Source of the DNA: an uncultured Sutterella sp.
Lineage (GTDB): Bacteria > Pseudomonadota > Gammaproteobacteria > Burkholderiales > Burkholderiaceae_F
Direction: 5' to 3'
NCBI GenBank assembly: GCA_937943605.1
Contig: CALEAW010000065.1
Span: 1-50,144, forward strand
Length of the DNA stretch: 50,144 nt
How positions within the stretch are numbered: the first letter of the stretch is position 1; every line of letters starts with the position of its first letter. Below, piece by piece: positions 42,945 to 50,144 of the stretch. The notes below the pieces were generated by a model. The model worked only from the letters and a program-made list of their open reading frames with translations. It was not told where the DNA came from and did no database searches. Made by a program: the position numbers and the translations under genes.

Positions 42945-43739
42945 ATGAACAACATCGCAGAAGAACTCTTTGATGAAGCCAAAGCTCGCCTTCGCCGCAT
43001 TGAAGCCGTGCATGGCATACGTATCCTTTATGCTTGCGAAGCAGGTAGCCGTAGCTGGGGCTTTCCCTCGCCCTCGTCTGACTACGATATTCGATTCATT
43101 TACGTCTCGCCCTTAAAGTCGTACTTACGTTTAACACCCATGCCAGACAGCATCACCTTGCCCCAAGATGAACTTTGGGACATTCAGGGGTGGGATCTGC
43201 GCAAATGCCTACACCTACTCAAAAAAGGCAATGTCTCGGTGGCGCAGTGGCTCTATAGCCCGATCGTTTATCGCAACCACCCGCTCTTTTTGGCTGAGCT
43301 GCGTAAGCTCCTTGACCATGGGTCACCCCTACCCCGTCTTTATTGGGCATATCGTTCGATGGCGCAGGCGCACATCACGAACTACCTCATGGGTCACGAG
43401 ACGATCGCCTATAAGCGATTCCTCTACATTATTCAAGGTCTTTTGGCAATGAATTGGGTTGCCGAACGCCGTACCATGCCACCCGTTGTCTTTGAACAGT
43501 TAGTCGAAGGCATGGTCACTGACGAAAATTTACGAGCCGAAATTGAGACCTTGCTCAATATTCAACGACGCGATAGTCACGAAGGCGAAGTGGGACCCAA
43601 GCAGCTTTTCCCGGCGATGCTCGCTTTTATTGAACAGACGCTTCTTGAAACGCAGCCGCCGATGGATGAAAAAACGGAAGTCCCGTCCGACATCTTGGAC
43701 GACTTCTTTATTAAGTGGCTTGGCGTTCCTGGCCTTTAA
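42945..43739 (+). CDS. RlaP/YcgL-type nucleotidyltransferase
   Basis: 264 residues. The polymerase-beta-type catalytic core is CEAGSRSWGFPSPSSDYDIR (about residues 30-49), with GSRSWG and the paired aspartates of SDYD. The rest, helical with WDIQGWDLRKCLHLLKKGN and LLAMNWVAERR, fits the family PF10127 (RlaP, RNA repair pathway DNA polymerase beta family). Members often lie near RNA-repair genes such as rtcB or near defence genes; the substrate is not established. Here it is the first gene of an apparent operon with a WYL regulator and a repeat protein. No rtcB or rtcA is in the window. Confidence 0.85.
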   Translation: MNNIAEELFDEAKARLRRIEAVHGIRILYACEAGSRSWGFPSPSSDYDIRFIYVSPLKSYLRLTPMPDSITLPQDELWDIQGWDLRKCLHLLKKGNVSVAQWLYSPIVYRNHPLFLAELRKLLDHGSPLPRLYWAYRSMAQAHITNYLMGHETIAYKRFLYIIQGLLAMNWVAERRTMPPVVFEQLVEGMVTDENLRAEIETLLNIQRRDSHEGEVGPKQLFPAMLAFIEQTLLETQPPMDEKTEVPSDILDDFFIKWLGVPGL

Positions 43740-43763
43740 CCGTAACTTTGGAGAGCGTTTCCT

Positions 43764-44747
43764 ATGGCACGCAGCACTTCCGCACTAGATGAAGCCATTA
43801 CGATTATTGAGATTCTTCAGCGAATCCCCAAGCATCGTAAGGTCACCTTGTCCGAGATTCAAGAAGGACTTGCGGCCTCTGGCATTGAACTACGTACCCG
43901 TACGCTCCAGCGCTATCTAAAGGCCATTACCGAAACGCCAGCTCTAGGGATCGAGTGCGACCAACGTGCGCGTCCCTATGGATATAAGCAAGGTGTCAAC
44001 GGTATGGCCACGCTCTCGCACCAAGTTTCGGTACACGAGTGTTTGCTCCTACGTTTAGCGCAAGAACATATGCGCTTTATGATTCCGAACCAGCTCTCCA
44101 AGTCGCTCTCGCCTCTTTTTGACGTTGCACAGCAGAAGTTCCACGAAGACTCCAACAAAAAAGCTGAAAAAGCCTGGCTGAAAAAGGTAGCTGTAGTCGG
44201 TAACACCCTGCCCATGCAGCCGCCCAAATACCGTACGCACGTCTTTGACAATGTGAGTGAAGCACTCTTTCGTGAAGTCAAACTCGAAATCGAATATGAA
44301 AACGGTCAAGGACACACCTCCAAGAGTCTCGTGAACCCCTTGGGGCTCGTGCAGCAAGACGTTCGCCTCTATTTGGTCTGTACCTTCGATGGGTATCAAG
44401 ACGTTCGTCACTTAGCGCTTCATCGCATCAAGAAAGCTACGGTCACCGAATGGATCGGACAGCGCCCGCGTGCCTTTAGTTTGGACGAGTACATCACCTC
44501 TCGTCAGTTTAATTACACCGACGGCGAGACTCGCAAAGTGATGCTCACTTTCAAGTTTGACAATTCTGTCACGGCACGCCAATTGTCTGAAACGCCCTTT
44601 AACCAGACGCAAAAGATTGAAGCCTTGGATAACGGCCTCTTTGCCTTTAGCGTTGAGCTTGACGACTCGCCTTTGATTGATGGTTGGCTCGCGGTACTGA
44701 AGCACTACACCACGATCACGGATCTCGTCAAAGCGCCGATTGTCTGA
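43764..44747 (+). CDS. WYL-domain transcriptional regulator
   Basis: 327 residues. The N-terminal part (about 10-75) is a winged helix-turn-helix: ITIIEILQRIPKHRKVTLSE, then RTLQRYLKAI. The middle has a WYL-type region (LVNPLGLVQQDVRLYLVCTF, then HLALHRIKKATV) and a C-terminal extension domain with MLTFKFDNSVTARQL. WYL regulators sense ligands, often nucleic acid or nucleotides, and are common in DNA-damage, RNA-repair and phage-defence loci. It starts 24 bases after the nucleotidyltransferase gene with GGAG before its ATG, so it is very likely co-transcribed and may control the operon. Confidence 0.9.
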   Translation: MARSTSALDEAITIIEILQRIPKHRKVTLSEIQEGLAASGIELRTRTLQRYLKAITETPALGIECDQRARPYGYKQGVNGMATLSHQVSVHECLLLRLAQEHMRFMIPNQLSKSLSPLFDVAQQKFHEDSNKKAEKAWLKKVAVVGNTLPMQPPKYRTHVFDNVSEALFREVKLEIEYENGQGHTSKSLVNPLGLVQQDVRLYLVCTFDGYQDVRHLALHRIKKATVTEWIGQRPRAFSLDEYITSRQFNYTDGETRKVMLTFKFDNSVTARQLSETPFNQTQKIEALDNGLFAFSVELDDSPLIDGWLAVLKHYTTITDLVKAPIV

Positions 44748-44761
44748 GACGAGAGTGACGC

Positions 44762-45157
44762 ATGAAACGGTTGATATCCCTGTGTTTTTTAGCCCTCAGC
44801 TTCTTTTTAGGTTTAGGGCTACAAAGCGCACAAGCGGTCGAATTTACGGAACCAGGTCGCGTTTATGATGCGCAAGGACGCTATCAAGGACGCATGGAAG
44901 CCAATGGCCGCATGTATGACGATCGAGGGCGCTACCTTGGTCGTCAAGACGAAAACGGACGTCGTTATGACGACCGTGGTCGCTATGTAGGCCGAGAAGA
45001 CGACAATGGCCGTCACTATGACGAGCGAGGTCGCTATGTTGGTCGTACTGACGAGAACGGTCGTTCATACGACCATATGGGGCGCTACCTTGGTCGTGAA
45101 GACCACAACGGTCGGCGCTACGACGCACGCGGCCGCTATCAAGGTCAAACCCGTTAA
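44762..45157 (+). CDS. Secreted protein built of 17-residue RGR repeats
   Basis: 131 residues. A signal peptide (MKRLISLCFLALSFFLGLGLQSAQA) is followed by a short linker and nearly six tandem 17-residue units of the pattern YDxxGRYxGRxDxNGRx. The mature protein is highly charged (Arg and Asp) and hydrophobic-poor, probably an extended or beta-rich periplasmic chain. The ATG lies 14 bases after the WYL stop with GAGAG upstream, so it appears to be the third gene of that operon. The function is unknown; binding of polyanions, sugars or metal are all possible. Confidence 0.85.
   Translation: MKRLISLCFLALSFFLGLGLQSAQAVEFTEPGRVYDAQGRYQGRMEANGRMYDDRGRYLGRQDENGRRYDDRGRYVGREDDNGRHYDERGRYVGRTDENGRSYDHMGRYLGREDHNGRRYDARGRYQGQTR
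44864..45154 (+). repeat. Tandem 51-bp repeats, nearly six units
   Basis: Each unit encodes YD-x-x-GRY-x-GR-x-D-x-NGR-x. The codons vary between units while the conserved residues stay, which points to selection at protein level. Repeat number may vary between strains. Confidence 0.85.
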
Positions 45158-45185
45158 GCAGAGTACAATTAAACTTCTCTTTTGA

Positions 45186-45222
45186 GGCGTGTAGCGGAAG
45201 TTGCACGCCATCTTTCTGTTTT
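45186..45222 (+). terminator. Possible terminator after the repeat-protein gene
   Basis: GGCGTG pairs with CACGCC (12-base loop). The T-rich stretch begins a few bases later and is interrupted, so the call is weak. Confidence 0.4.
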
Positions 45223-45243
45223 TGTTTTTCGACATCACCATCC

Positions 45244-45897
45244 ATGTCCAAGCCTTACACTGCAACGCTCACATGTCCGCACTGTCACCAGCCGTTTGAA
45301 ACCACTGTAGAAAGCGAAATTGACGCGCTACGCGAAGGCGATCGTCTTCGTCTGATTCTTGATGGCACATATGGCGAAACGACGTGTCCGCATTGCGGGA
45401 CCGCTTTCTATGCCGACACACCGTTGACGGTGATTGATGCTGAGCACCATACCACCATTGAATTGACGGCCACCACCGATCCGATCGTGGTGCAACGTAC
45501 GGTCGAAGCGTTGCTCACTAAGATGAAAGACGCCGAGGCCACTACAAACCATCAATATCGCCTCGTCATGCACTTTGATGACCTACGCGAAAAGCTCATC
45601 ATGTTGAAGTCTGGGCTTGACGATCGTGTCGTGGAAATGATGAAGTTTGCCGCCGCTAAGAAGCGCCGCGAATTAAAGCCTAACGAAGGCTTTGAACGTG
45701 TGATGTTCTATCGTCGTGCTGGTGAAGGTTATTTTGTCTTCTTGGATCGTAGTAGTCGTACCGTGGCTGAAGTGTCTTTCAAGCGCTCGACCTATCAAGC
45801 CGTCAAGGCTCGCATGACGCTCACTGGAAGTCCATTGCTTGTGAATGGCGCCTGGGTTCTGCAGTACCTCGAAAAGCACCCTTGGCCGATGGATTAA
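45244..45897 (+). CDS. CpXC-domain protein
   Basis: 217 residues. The N-terminal zinc-ribbon-like pair TCPHCHQPFE (about 9-18) and TTCPHCGTAFYAD (about 47-59), separated by a conserved SEIDALREGDRLR segment, fits the CpXC domain (PF14353). The C-terminal half is helical and charged (EMMKFAAAKKRRELKPN) and contains YRRAGEGYFVFLD. It is probably cytoplasmic and zinc-binding. The family has no firm function. It stands 86 bases after the repeat-protein gene and ends at a strong terminator. Confidence 0.82.
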   Translation: MSKPYTATLTCPHCHQPFETTVESEIDALREGDRLRLILDGTYGETTCPHCGTAFYADTPLTVIDAEHHTTIELTATTDPIVVQRTVEALLTKMKDAEATTNHQYRLVMHFDDLREKLIMLKSGLDDRVVEMMKFAAAKKRRELKPNEGFERVMFYRRAGEGYFVFLDRSSRTVAEVSFKRSTYQAVKARMTLTGSPLLVNGAWVLQYLEKHPWPMD

Positions 45898-45920
45898 CTT
45901 AAACCAACAAGCCAAAATCA

Positions 45921-45968
45921 AGCCTCAGCACAATGATCGGATGTGGTCGGGACGCTGAGGCTTTTTTT
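45921..45968 (+). terminator. Intrinsic terminator of the CpXC gene
   Basis: AGCCTCAGC pairs with GCTGAGGCT (24-base loop), followed by seven T. It also sits at the 3' side of the convergent recD2 gene. Confidence 0.85.
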
Positions 45969-45996
45969 GACACACACTTACATACTCCACGGCACG

Positions 45997-48258
45997 CTAG
46001 CTCTCTAAAGCATCTTCAGACGTCATCAGCAAAGGCAGGCACTGATCGTACTGAGCATCAACCTCTTCACTTGTCTGTAGCCAAAACCTCAATCCGGTAT
46101 TTCGCGTGAGCGTCTGCCGACCTCTGACCGCCATCGCCAACGCCCTCTTCTGACCCACGATCACCACCAAACGCTTACCGCGTGTCACACCCGTATAAAT
46201 GAGATTGCGCTTTAGCATCATGAAGTGTTGCACCGTCACAGGCAGTACCACGATCGGATATTCGCTCCCTTGCGACTTGTGAATCGTTGTGGCATAGCAG
46301 AGCACCAGCTCATCGAGTTCAGCATATGGATAGACCACTTCTCGCCCATCAAAATCAACAGTGAGTTCGTCCTCTTCAGCATCGAGCTTCGTCACAAAGC
46401 CAATATCGCCGTTGAAGACTTCGCGGTCGTAGTTGTTCTCAATCTGCATGACCTTGTCACCGACAGAGAACTTGGTTCCGAATTTGAGTACTGAGGCTTC
46501 AGTCGGCGGATTGAGCGCGAGTTGCAATACTTCGTTAAGCGAGCGCGCACCAGCGCTCCCGCGATTCATTGGACAGAGGACTTGAATATCCTTGATAGGG
46601 TCAACTTGATAGGCTTTCGGAAGACGATGCTGAACCAAGTTGGTAAGTACCGCAGGCATCTCCTCGTTTTCTTCAACAGCCACAAAATAACAATCGCCCT
46701 TTTCGGCCTTAGTAGGAAAGGGCGGCATGAAGCCAGCATTAATCTGATGAGCGGCCTTAATAATCCAAGAGGTCGCAGCCTGACGGAAAACTTCAGTTAA
46801 ACGAATAACGGGTACCGCTTTGGACGTAATGACGTCCGACAAAAAGGCGCCTGGTCCCACTGACGGCAACTGATCAACGTCACCCACAAAAATCACAGCG
46901 GTTCTCGCTGAAAGCGCCTTAATGAGATGATTGGCTAACGGTATATCGATCATCGAACATTCGTCAGCAATCAAGAGGTCGCAATCTAATGGATTCTCTT
47001 CGTTACGTTGAAAGTCCATCGTCGACGGATCGATTTCGAGTAGACGATGAATGGTTTTGGCTTCGATGCCAGACGACTCAGACAGTCGCTTGGCTGCGCG
47101 TCCCGTCGGGGCACACAGCATCATATTGACGCCTTTGGCACGAAGAATTGTCAGAATGGCGCGTACAATCGTGGTTTTACCGACGCCAGGCCCGCCCGTG
47201 ATCACCATCACTTTGGACTTAAGCGCTGCTGCCACAGCTTCGCGCTGACTCGTGGCAAGGGTCAAATTGAGTTTCTTTTCGACCCAAGGAATAGCTTTAT
47301 CAGCATCGATTTTTGGCCAGGGTGGCTGCGTTTGAGTCAAGGCCTTGAGGTTCCGACCGATGCTCATCTCCGAATAATAAAGTGACGCCAGATAGATACT
47401 ACCTTTTTCAGGGAAATCCGCTTCGATCAACTCACCTTCATCGATCTCATGGTCGATCGCACTTGAAATCACATCGACCGGGATATCTAAAAGCACCGAC
47501 GCTTCTTTGAGTAGCGCCTGTCTAGTTAAGGCGCAGTGTCCTTGGTTACCTGAGGCTTCAGCCAAGGTATAAGCCACACCGGCACGAGCACGTATGGGTG
47601 AAGCGGGTTCAATGCCGATATTTTGCGCAATGGTATCAGCGGACTTAAAGCCGATGCCTCGAATATCTTTGGCGAGCCGATAAGGATTTTCCTTCACGAC
47701 CTTGACGGCATCCTGCCCGTATTGCTTGAAGATGCGCACGGACTTTGAAGTACTCACACCGTGGCTATGCAAAAAGACCATGATCTCACGAATGATTTTT
47801 TGATCTGCCCATCCTGAGGTAATCTTTTGAATGCGCTTTGGACCAATGCCACGAAGCCCTTTTAAGCGCTCAGGCGCATGTTCAATGACATTGAAGACTT
47901 CAGTACCAAACGCCTTGACGAGCGTCTTTGCGCAGAAGGGACCGATACCCTTCACCATACCAGACCCCAGGTACTTCTCGATGCCATGGAGTGTCGTTGG
48001 CGCGTGAATCTTCAAAAACTGTGCACGAAACTGCCGCCCATATTCTTTATCCATCACCCACATGCCTGAAGCCGTCGCGTATTCGCCTGGCGTCACCGAA
48101 GGCGCATGCCCGAGGAGTGTCACAAGGTCTCGTTCGCCTTTTACCTTGATTCTGAGCACGCAATAGCCATTTTGCTCATTGTGATAGGTAACGCGCTCGA
48201 CAAGACCACTGAGCTGATCCTTGGGTTGGCCATTAGGCTGTGAAGTGGGATTCGTCAT
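45997..48258 (-). CDS. recD2: RecD2-type 5'-3' DNA helicase
   Basis: 753 residues. The N-terminal part has an OB-like segment and tandem helix-hairpin-helix motifs (GIEKYLGSGMVKGIGPFCAK, LKGLRGIGPKRIQKI, KDIRGIGFKSAD) diagnostic of RecD2 rather than RecBCD RecD. The SF1 helicase motors show Q-motif LATSQREAV, Walker A VITGGPGVGKTTI, Walker B LLIADECSMID, motif III FVGDVDQLPSVGPG, motif V TIHKSQGSEYP and motif VI YTGVTRGKRLVV. It unwinds DNA 5' to 3' without RecB or RecC and helps in mismatch repair and replication-fork repair in other bacteria. No recB or recC lies in the window. Confidence 0.95.
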   Translation of the reverse strand: MTNPTSQPNGQPKDQLSGLVERVTYHNEQNGYCVLRIKVKGERDLVTLLGHAPSVTPGEYATASGMWVMDKEYGRQFRAQFLKIHAPTTLHGIEKYLGSGMVKGIGPFCAKTLVKAFGTEVFNVIEHAPERLKGLRGIGPKRIQKITSGWADQKIIREIMVFLHSHGVSTSKSVRIFKQYGQDAVKVVKENPYRLAKDIRGIGFKSADTIAQNIGIEPASPIRARAGVAYTLAEASGNQGHCALTRQALLKEASVLLDIPVDVISSAIDHEIDEGELIEADFPEKGSIYLASLYYSEMSIGRNLKALTQTQPPWPKIDADKAIPWVEKKLNLTLATSQREAVAAALKSKVMVITGGPGVGKTTIVRAILTILRAKGVNMMLCAPTGRAAKRLSESSGIEAKTIHRLLEIDPSTMDFQRNEENPLDCDLLIADECSMIDIPLANHLIKALSARTAVIFVGDVDQLPSVGPGAFLSDVITSKAVPVIRLTEVFRQAATSWIIKAAHQINAGFMPPFPTKAEKGDCYFVAVEENEEMPAVLTNLVQHRLPKAYQVDPIKDIQVLCPMNRGSAGARSLNEVLQLALNPPTEASVLKFGTKFSVGDKVMQIENNYDREVFNGDIGFVTKLDAEEDELTVDFDGREVVYPYAELDELVLCYATTIHKSQGSEYPIVVLPVTVQHFMMLKRNLIYTGVTRGKRLVVIVGQKRALAMAVRGRQTLTRNTGLRFWLQTSEEVDAQYDQCLPLLMTSEDALES

Positions 48259-48292
48259 AAGCTTTGTCGGTAGTTGTTAGCACATCAAACGA

Positions 48293-48916
48293 TCAACCGA
48301 TCTTTTCGATGCGCTCGAAACGGTGATAGGTTGGGGCTACGACTTCTAAAATCGTCCCGCTTTGTAAAGAACCAAGCGACAACAAAAAGTCGTCCGTAGC
48401 GACGCGATATTGAGCAGTATTAACAAAGCCCTCACGCGTTTCAACGCCATGCTTATCGTGTTGGCAAACCGATGTAAACATGCTAACGTAGTCACCCGCC
48501 TTAATGTCACCATGAACAGATCGCGGATCCTCTAAAGCGCCCTTCTCAGGCAGAACACGCCAGTATTCGTCATCGCGCTTTATCCACCCTTCCGGATTCT
48601 GCGACACGGCCTGGTACTTCGCGGCATAAGGGATTTTTTGCACTTCTTCGGTTCCATTGAACAAGGCTTTTTCGCCAGCATAGAAGCAAACCACACCACC
48701 CGTATTCATCGTGATGGAGCGGTTTAAGTCGCACTTTTGACCCACAAATTGGATCGGATACTGCGCGTTACCAAAGGTGTGCGGCACAAACATCAACTCA
48801 TCACCCACAGTACAAGCACTCGTATCAAAGTCCTGAACAACGCAGACGCGAGCCTGTGTTATGAGAGGCAGAGACAAAAGTGAAGCAATTAATGCGAATC
48901 GGATCGGTTTTGTCAT
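48293..48916 (-). CDS. Secreted protein of unknown function
   Basis: 207 residues. The signal peptide MTKPIRFALIASLLSLPLITQA is clear. The mature part has several cysteines (VCVVQDFDTSACTVGD, KCDLN, VVCFYAG, SVCQHDKH), probably disulfide-bonded in the periplasm. The C-terminal segment (SLGSLQSGTILEVVAPTYHR) resembles a beta-barrel or SH3-like strand pattern. No family recognised. It is 34 bases upstream of recD2 on the same strand, so the two may be co-transcribed. Confidence 0.75.
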   Translation of the reverse strand: MTKPIRFALIASLLSLPLITQARVCVVQDFDTSACTVGDELMFVPHTFGNAQYPIQFVGQKCDLNRSITMNTGGVVCFYAGEKALFNGTEEVQKIPYAAKYQAVSQNPEGWIKRDDEYWRVLPEKGALEDPRSVHGDIKAGDYVSMFTSVCQHDKHGVETREGFVNTAQYRVATDDFLLSLGSLQSGTILEVVAPTYHRFERIEKIG

Positions 48917-49134
48917 GTTTTTCCTGTCAACGATCTAGATACGACAAGTCGAGCGCTTTTCGAGCCGCTCTAAACGCCTCCAGCAAGCGTTTACATTGAC
49001 CCCTCAACCACCACACCTCTGATGATAGCGATATTCGAACGCCCATAGACAGACAGCTATGTCGTAAACCAATGGTTCTCGAAAAATGGCCAAAGAAAGA
49101 ATGCTTTGAGCATAATATCGTTCAAGCGCCAAAT

Positions 49135-49170
49135 GCAAAAGGCCCGCATCACGCGAGCCTTTTACATTCA
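49135..49170 (-). terminator. Intrinsic terminator of the NosL-like gene
   Basis: AAAAGGCTCGC pairs with GCGGGCCTTTT on the minus strand (one G-U/mismatch), with a modest T tail. Confidence 0.7.
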
Positions 49171-49187
49171 TTCAATCGACTTAACGA

Positions 49188-49697
49188 TTACTTCATTGGA
49201 ACAACGGCCTTCTTAGGCACCTTGCAGCCGAGGATTTCCTTCGTCAAATCCTTCCACTGATAAAGATTGCCTCCGAACTGCTTCTGGAAAGCGAGAGCAG
49301 CTTCCTTGGTGCTGAACGGAGCAAGCGACTTGCCCATCGTGGCCTTACGGCTAGAACCCTGGACATACCAGGCCGTCTTCGCATCAATGAATGTGTTGTC
49401 GGGGTGTTCCCAATTGTCGTTGTCCATGTCGTTGACCCAAATGCCAGCCATATCGGCAGATTCACCGAGGCGGAGCAACGTGCAGGCCATGCACTTCGTG
49501 CTGCAGAACTTGTAGACATTGCCGCTCTTCATCACGATTTCAGCCTTGGGGCCAGGATACTTCGTGATCCACATATCGCACGTATGGCACTGATCGGCAT
49601 CCGTGATGGTCTGCGTGCCGTTATCGGCAGCGACAGCAGCGGTCATAGAAAAGACCAACGCAGCGGCAACGCCGCAAAGCTTGGCGGTCATCTTCAT
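49188..49697 (-). CDS. NosL-family copper-binding periplasmic protein
   Basis: 169 residues from the ATG at 49697, chosen for the AGGAG ten bases upstream; five more codons are open before it. A signal peptide (MKMTAKLCGVAAALVFSMTAAVAA) has no lipobox, unlike many NosL proteins. The mature part carries QCHTCDMWITKYPGPKAEI and KFCSTKCMACTLLR, a Cys/Met-rich arrangement fit for Cu(I), and then DAKTAWYVQGSSRKATMG and FSTKEAALAFQKQFGG, typical of NosL. NosL delivers copper to nitrous oxide reductase, but no nos genes are here. A general role in copper trafficking is therefore as likely. Confidence 0.85.
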   Translation of the reverse strand: MKMTAKLCGVAAALVFSMTAAVAADNGTQTITDADQCHTCDMWITKYPGPKAEIVMKSGNVYKFCSTKCMACTLLRLGESADMAGIWVNDMDNDNWEHPDNTFIDAKTAWYVQGSSRKATMGKSLAPFSTKEAALAFQKQFGGNLYQWKDLTKEILGCKVPKKAVVPMK

Positions 49698-50065
49698 AGT
49701 GATTCTCCTCACTAAATTCGTTAAATACTTTTTCGGATTTTTTGACCCAATTACCTGCTCAGAGAGGGATTCCCAAAGAGCGGCATTGTTTTGTTATATG
49801 GAGCCAAGCGCGCGTTATAGATAGATTTCGGATCTTTGCGTCGTCATGGTCCAGTTCAACAGACCGTCAAGCTGGGGACAAAACGATTTGCGAACCTTAT
49901 GATTATAGACCATTTCTATCGTTCGAATAAACTAAACACATCGTTCAGTTTTACTGTACGAGAAGCGTTTATTTAAGTATTAACCCTTTAATTAGACCTA
50001 GAAAACGTATCCGATGTCGGGAAAAAATCACTACTTTAGTTGGGTATATCGTTCACGCATAGCAA

Positions 50066-50101
50066 AAACCCCTAGCTTCTTTCGAAACTAGGGGTTTTTA
50101 A
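50066..50101 (-). terminator. rRNA operon terminator
   Basis: CCCCTAG pairs with CTAGGGG, with inner pairs, followed by a T-run on the minus strand (and an A-run on the other side). It lies eight bases after the 5S rRNA 3' end. The region 49698-50065 contains AT-rich promoter-like sequence and no recognised gene. Confidence 0.85.
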
Positions 50102-50108
50102 TTTGTGA

Positions 50109-50144
50109 GCCTGACGATGTCCTACTTTCACTGGAAATACAACC
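50109..50144 (-). rRNA. rrf: 5S rRNA, 3' end only
   Basis: The minus strand reads TATTTCCAGTGAAAGTAGG followed by ACATCGTCAGGC, the typical 3' end of betaproteobacterial 5S rRNA. The gene enters from the right edge. The exact 3' end is uncertain by a few bases. It shows that an rRNA operon ends here, transcribed leftward. Confidence 0.85.

Noticed and set aside
44864..45154. The regularly spaced 51-bp repeats as a CRISPR array
   Set aside because: The repeats are contiguous and in frame within a signal-peptide-bearing protein, with no variable spacers.

Overview
The window looks like chromosome from a host-associated betaproteobacterium of the Sutterella/Parasutterella type (Burkholderiales). 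The clues are a very large type V autotransporter, a Bordetella-type (Bug) solute-binding protein, menaquinone genes, a Dcu-type C4-dicarboxylate carrier, and mixed base composition with AT-rich inserts. The family assignment is inference. Most genes are housekeeping or transport genes, many followed by clear intrinsic terminators, with scattered relics of mobile or decaying genes.

Left part (1-20 kb): the start of a possible transposase gene runs off the left edge (minus). A 1,990-residue autotransporter with an extended signal peptide follows (minus). Next come a decayed metallophosphoesterase, a minus-strand operon for a Bug-type binding protein plus menB and menE, and a divergent TetR regulator with a palindromic operator between them. 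A palindrome-rich leader precedes a Dcu-family carrier. A complete FMN riboswitch with promoter and terminator controls ribB. alaA is followed by a doubly frameshifted DUF234-type ATPase, which is flanked on its far side by a degenerate second copy of the alaA 3' end. A hypothetical gene and a structured leader RNA in front of an EamA transporter close this part.

Middle (20-37 kb): a GntR/UTRA regulator, a secreted protein, a flavohemoglobin-type reductase without globin, the overlapping pair ogt-ygbA, an orphan amino-acid binding protein, a lipoprotein, a Fic protein that has lost its start, and htpG behind a near-consensus sigma-32 promoter. Then come an aspartate dehydrogenase, a TDT/TehA channel, an AT-rich orphan N6-adenine methyltransferase beside a serine-recombinase relic, a small unknown gene, a Na+/alanine symporter and an M20 amidohydrolase.

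Right part (37-50 kb): a lysine riboswitch controls dapA-dapB-dapH. DapH is the acetylase-branch enzyme, so the divergent M20 enzyme may be the matching N-acetyl-diaminopimelate deacetylase. Then follow a heavy-metal-associated domain protein, a repeat-bearing glycine-zipper protein, lpxH, and an apparent operon of an RlaP-like nucleotidyltransferase, a WYL regulator and a secreted protein made of 17-residue repeats. A CpXC protein, RecD2, a secreted unknown and a NosL-like protein precede the 3' end of a 5S rRNA gene and the terminator of an rRNA operon that enters from the right. I saw no tRNA gene, CRISPR array or complete insertion sequence.
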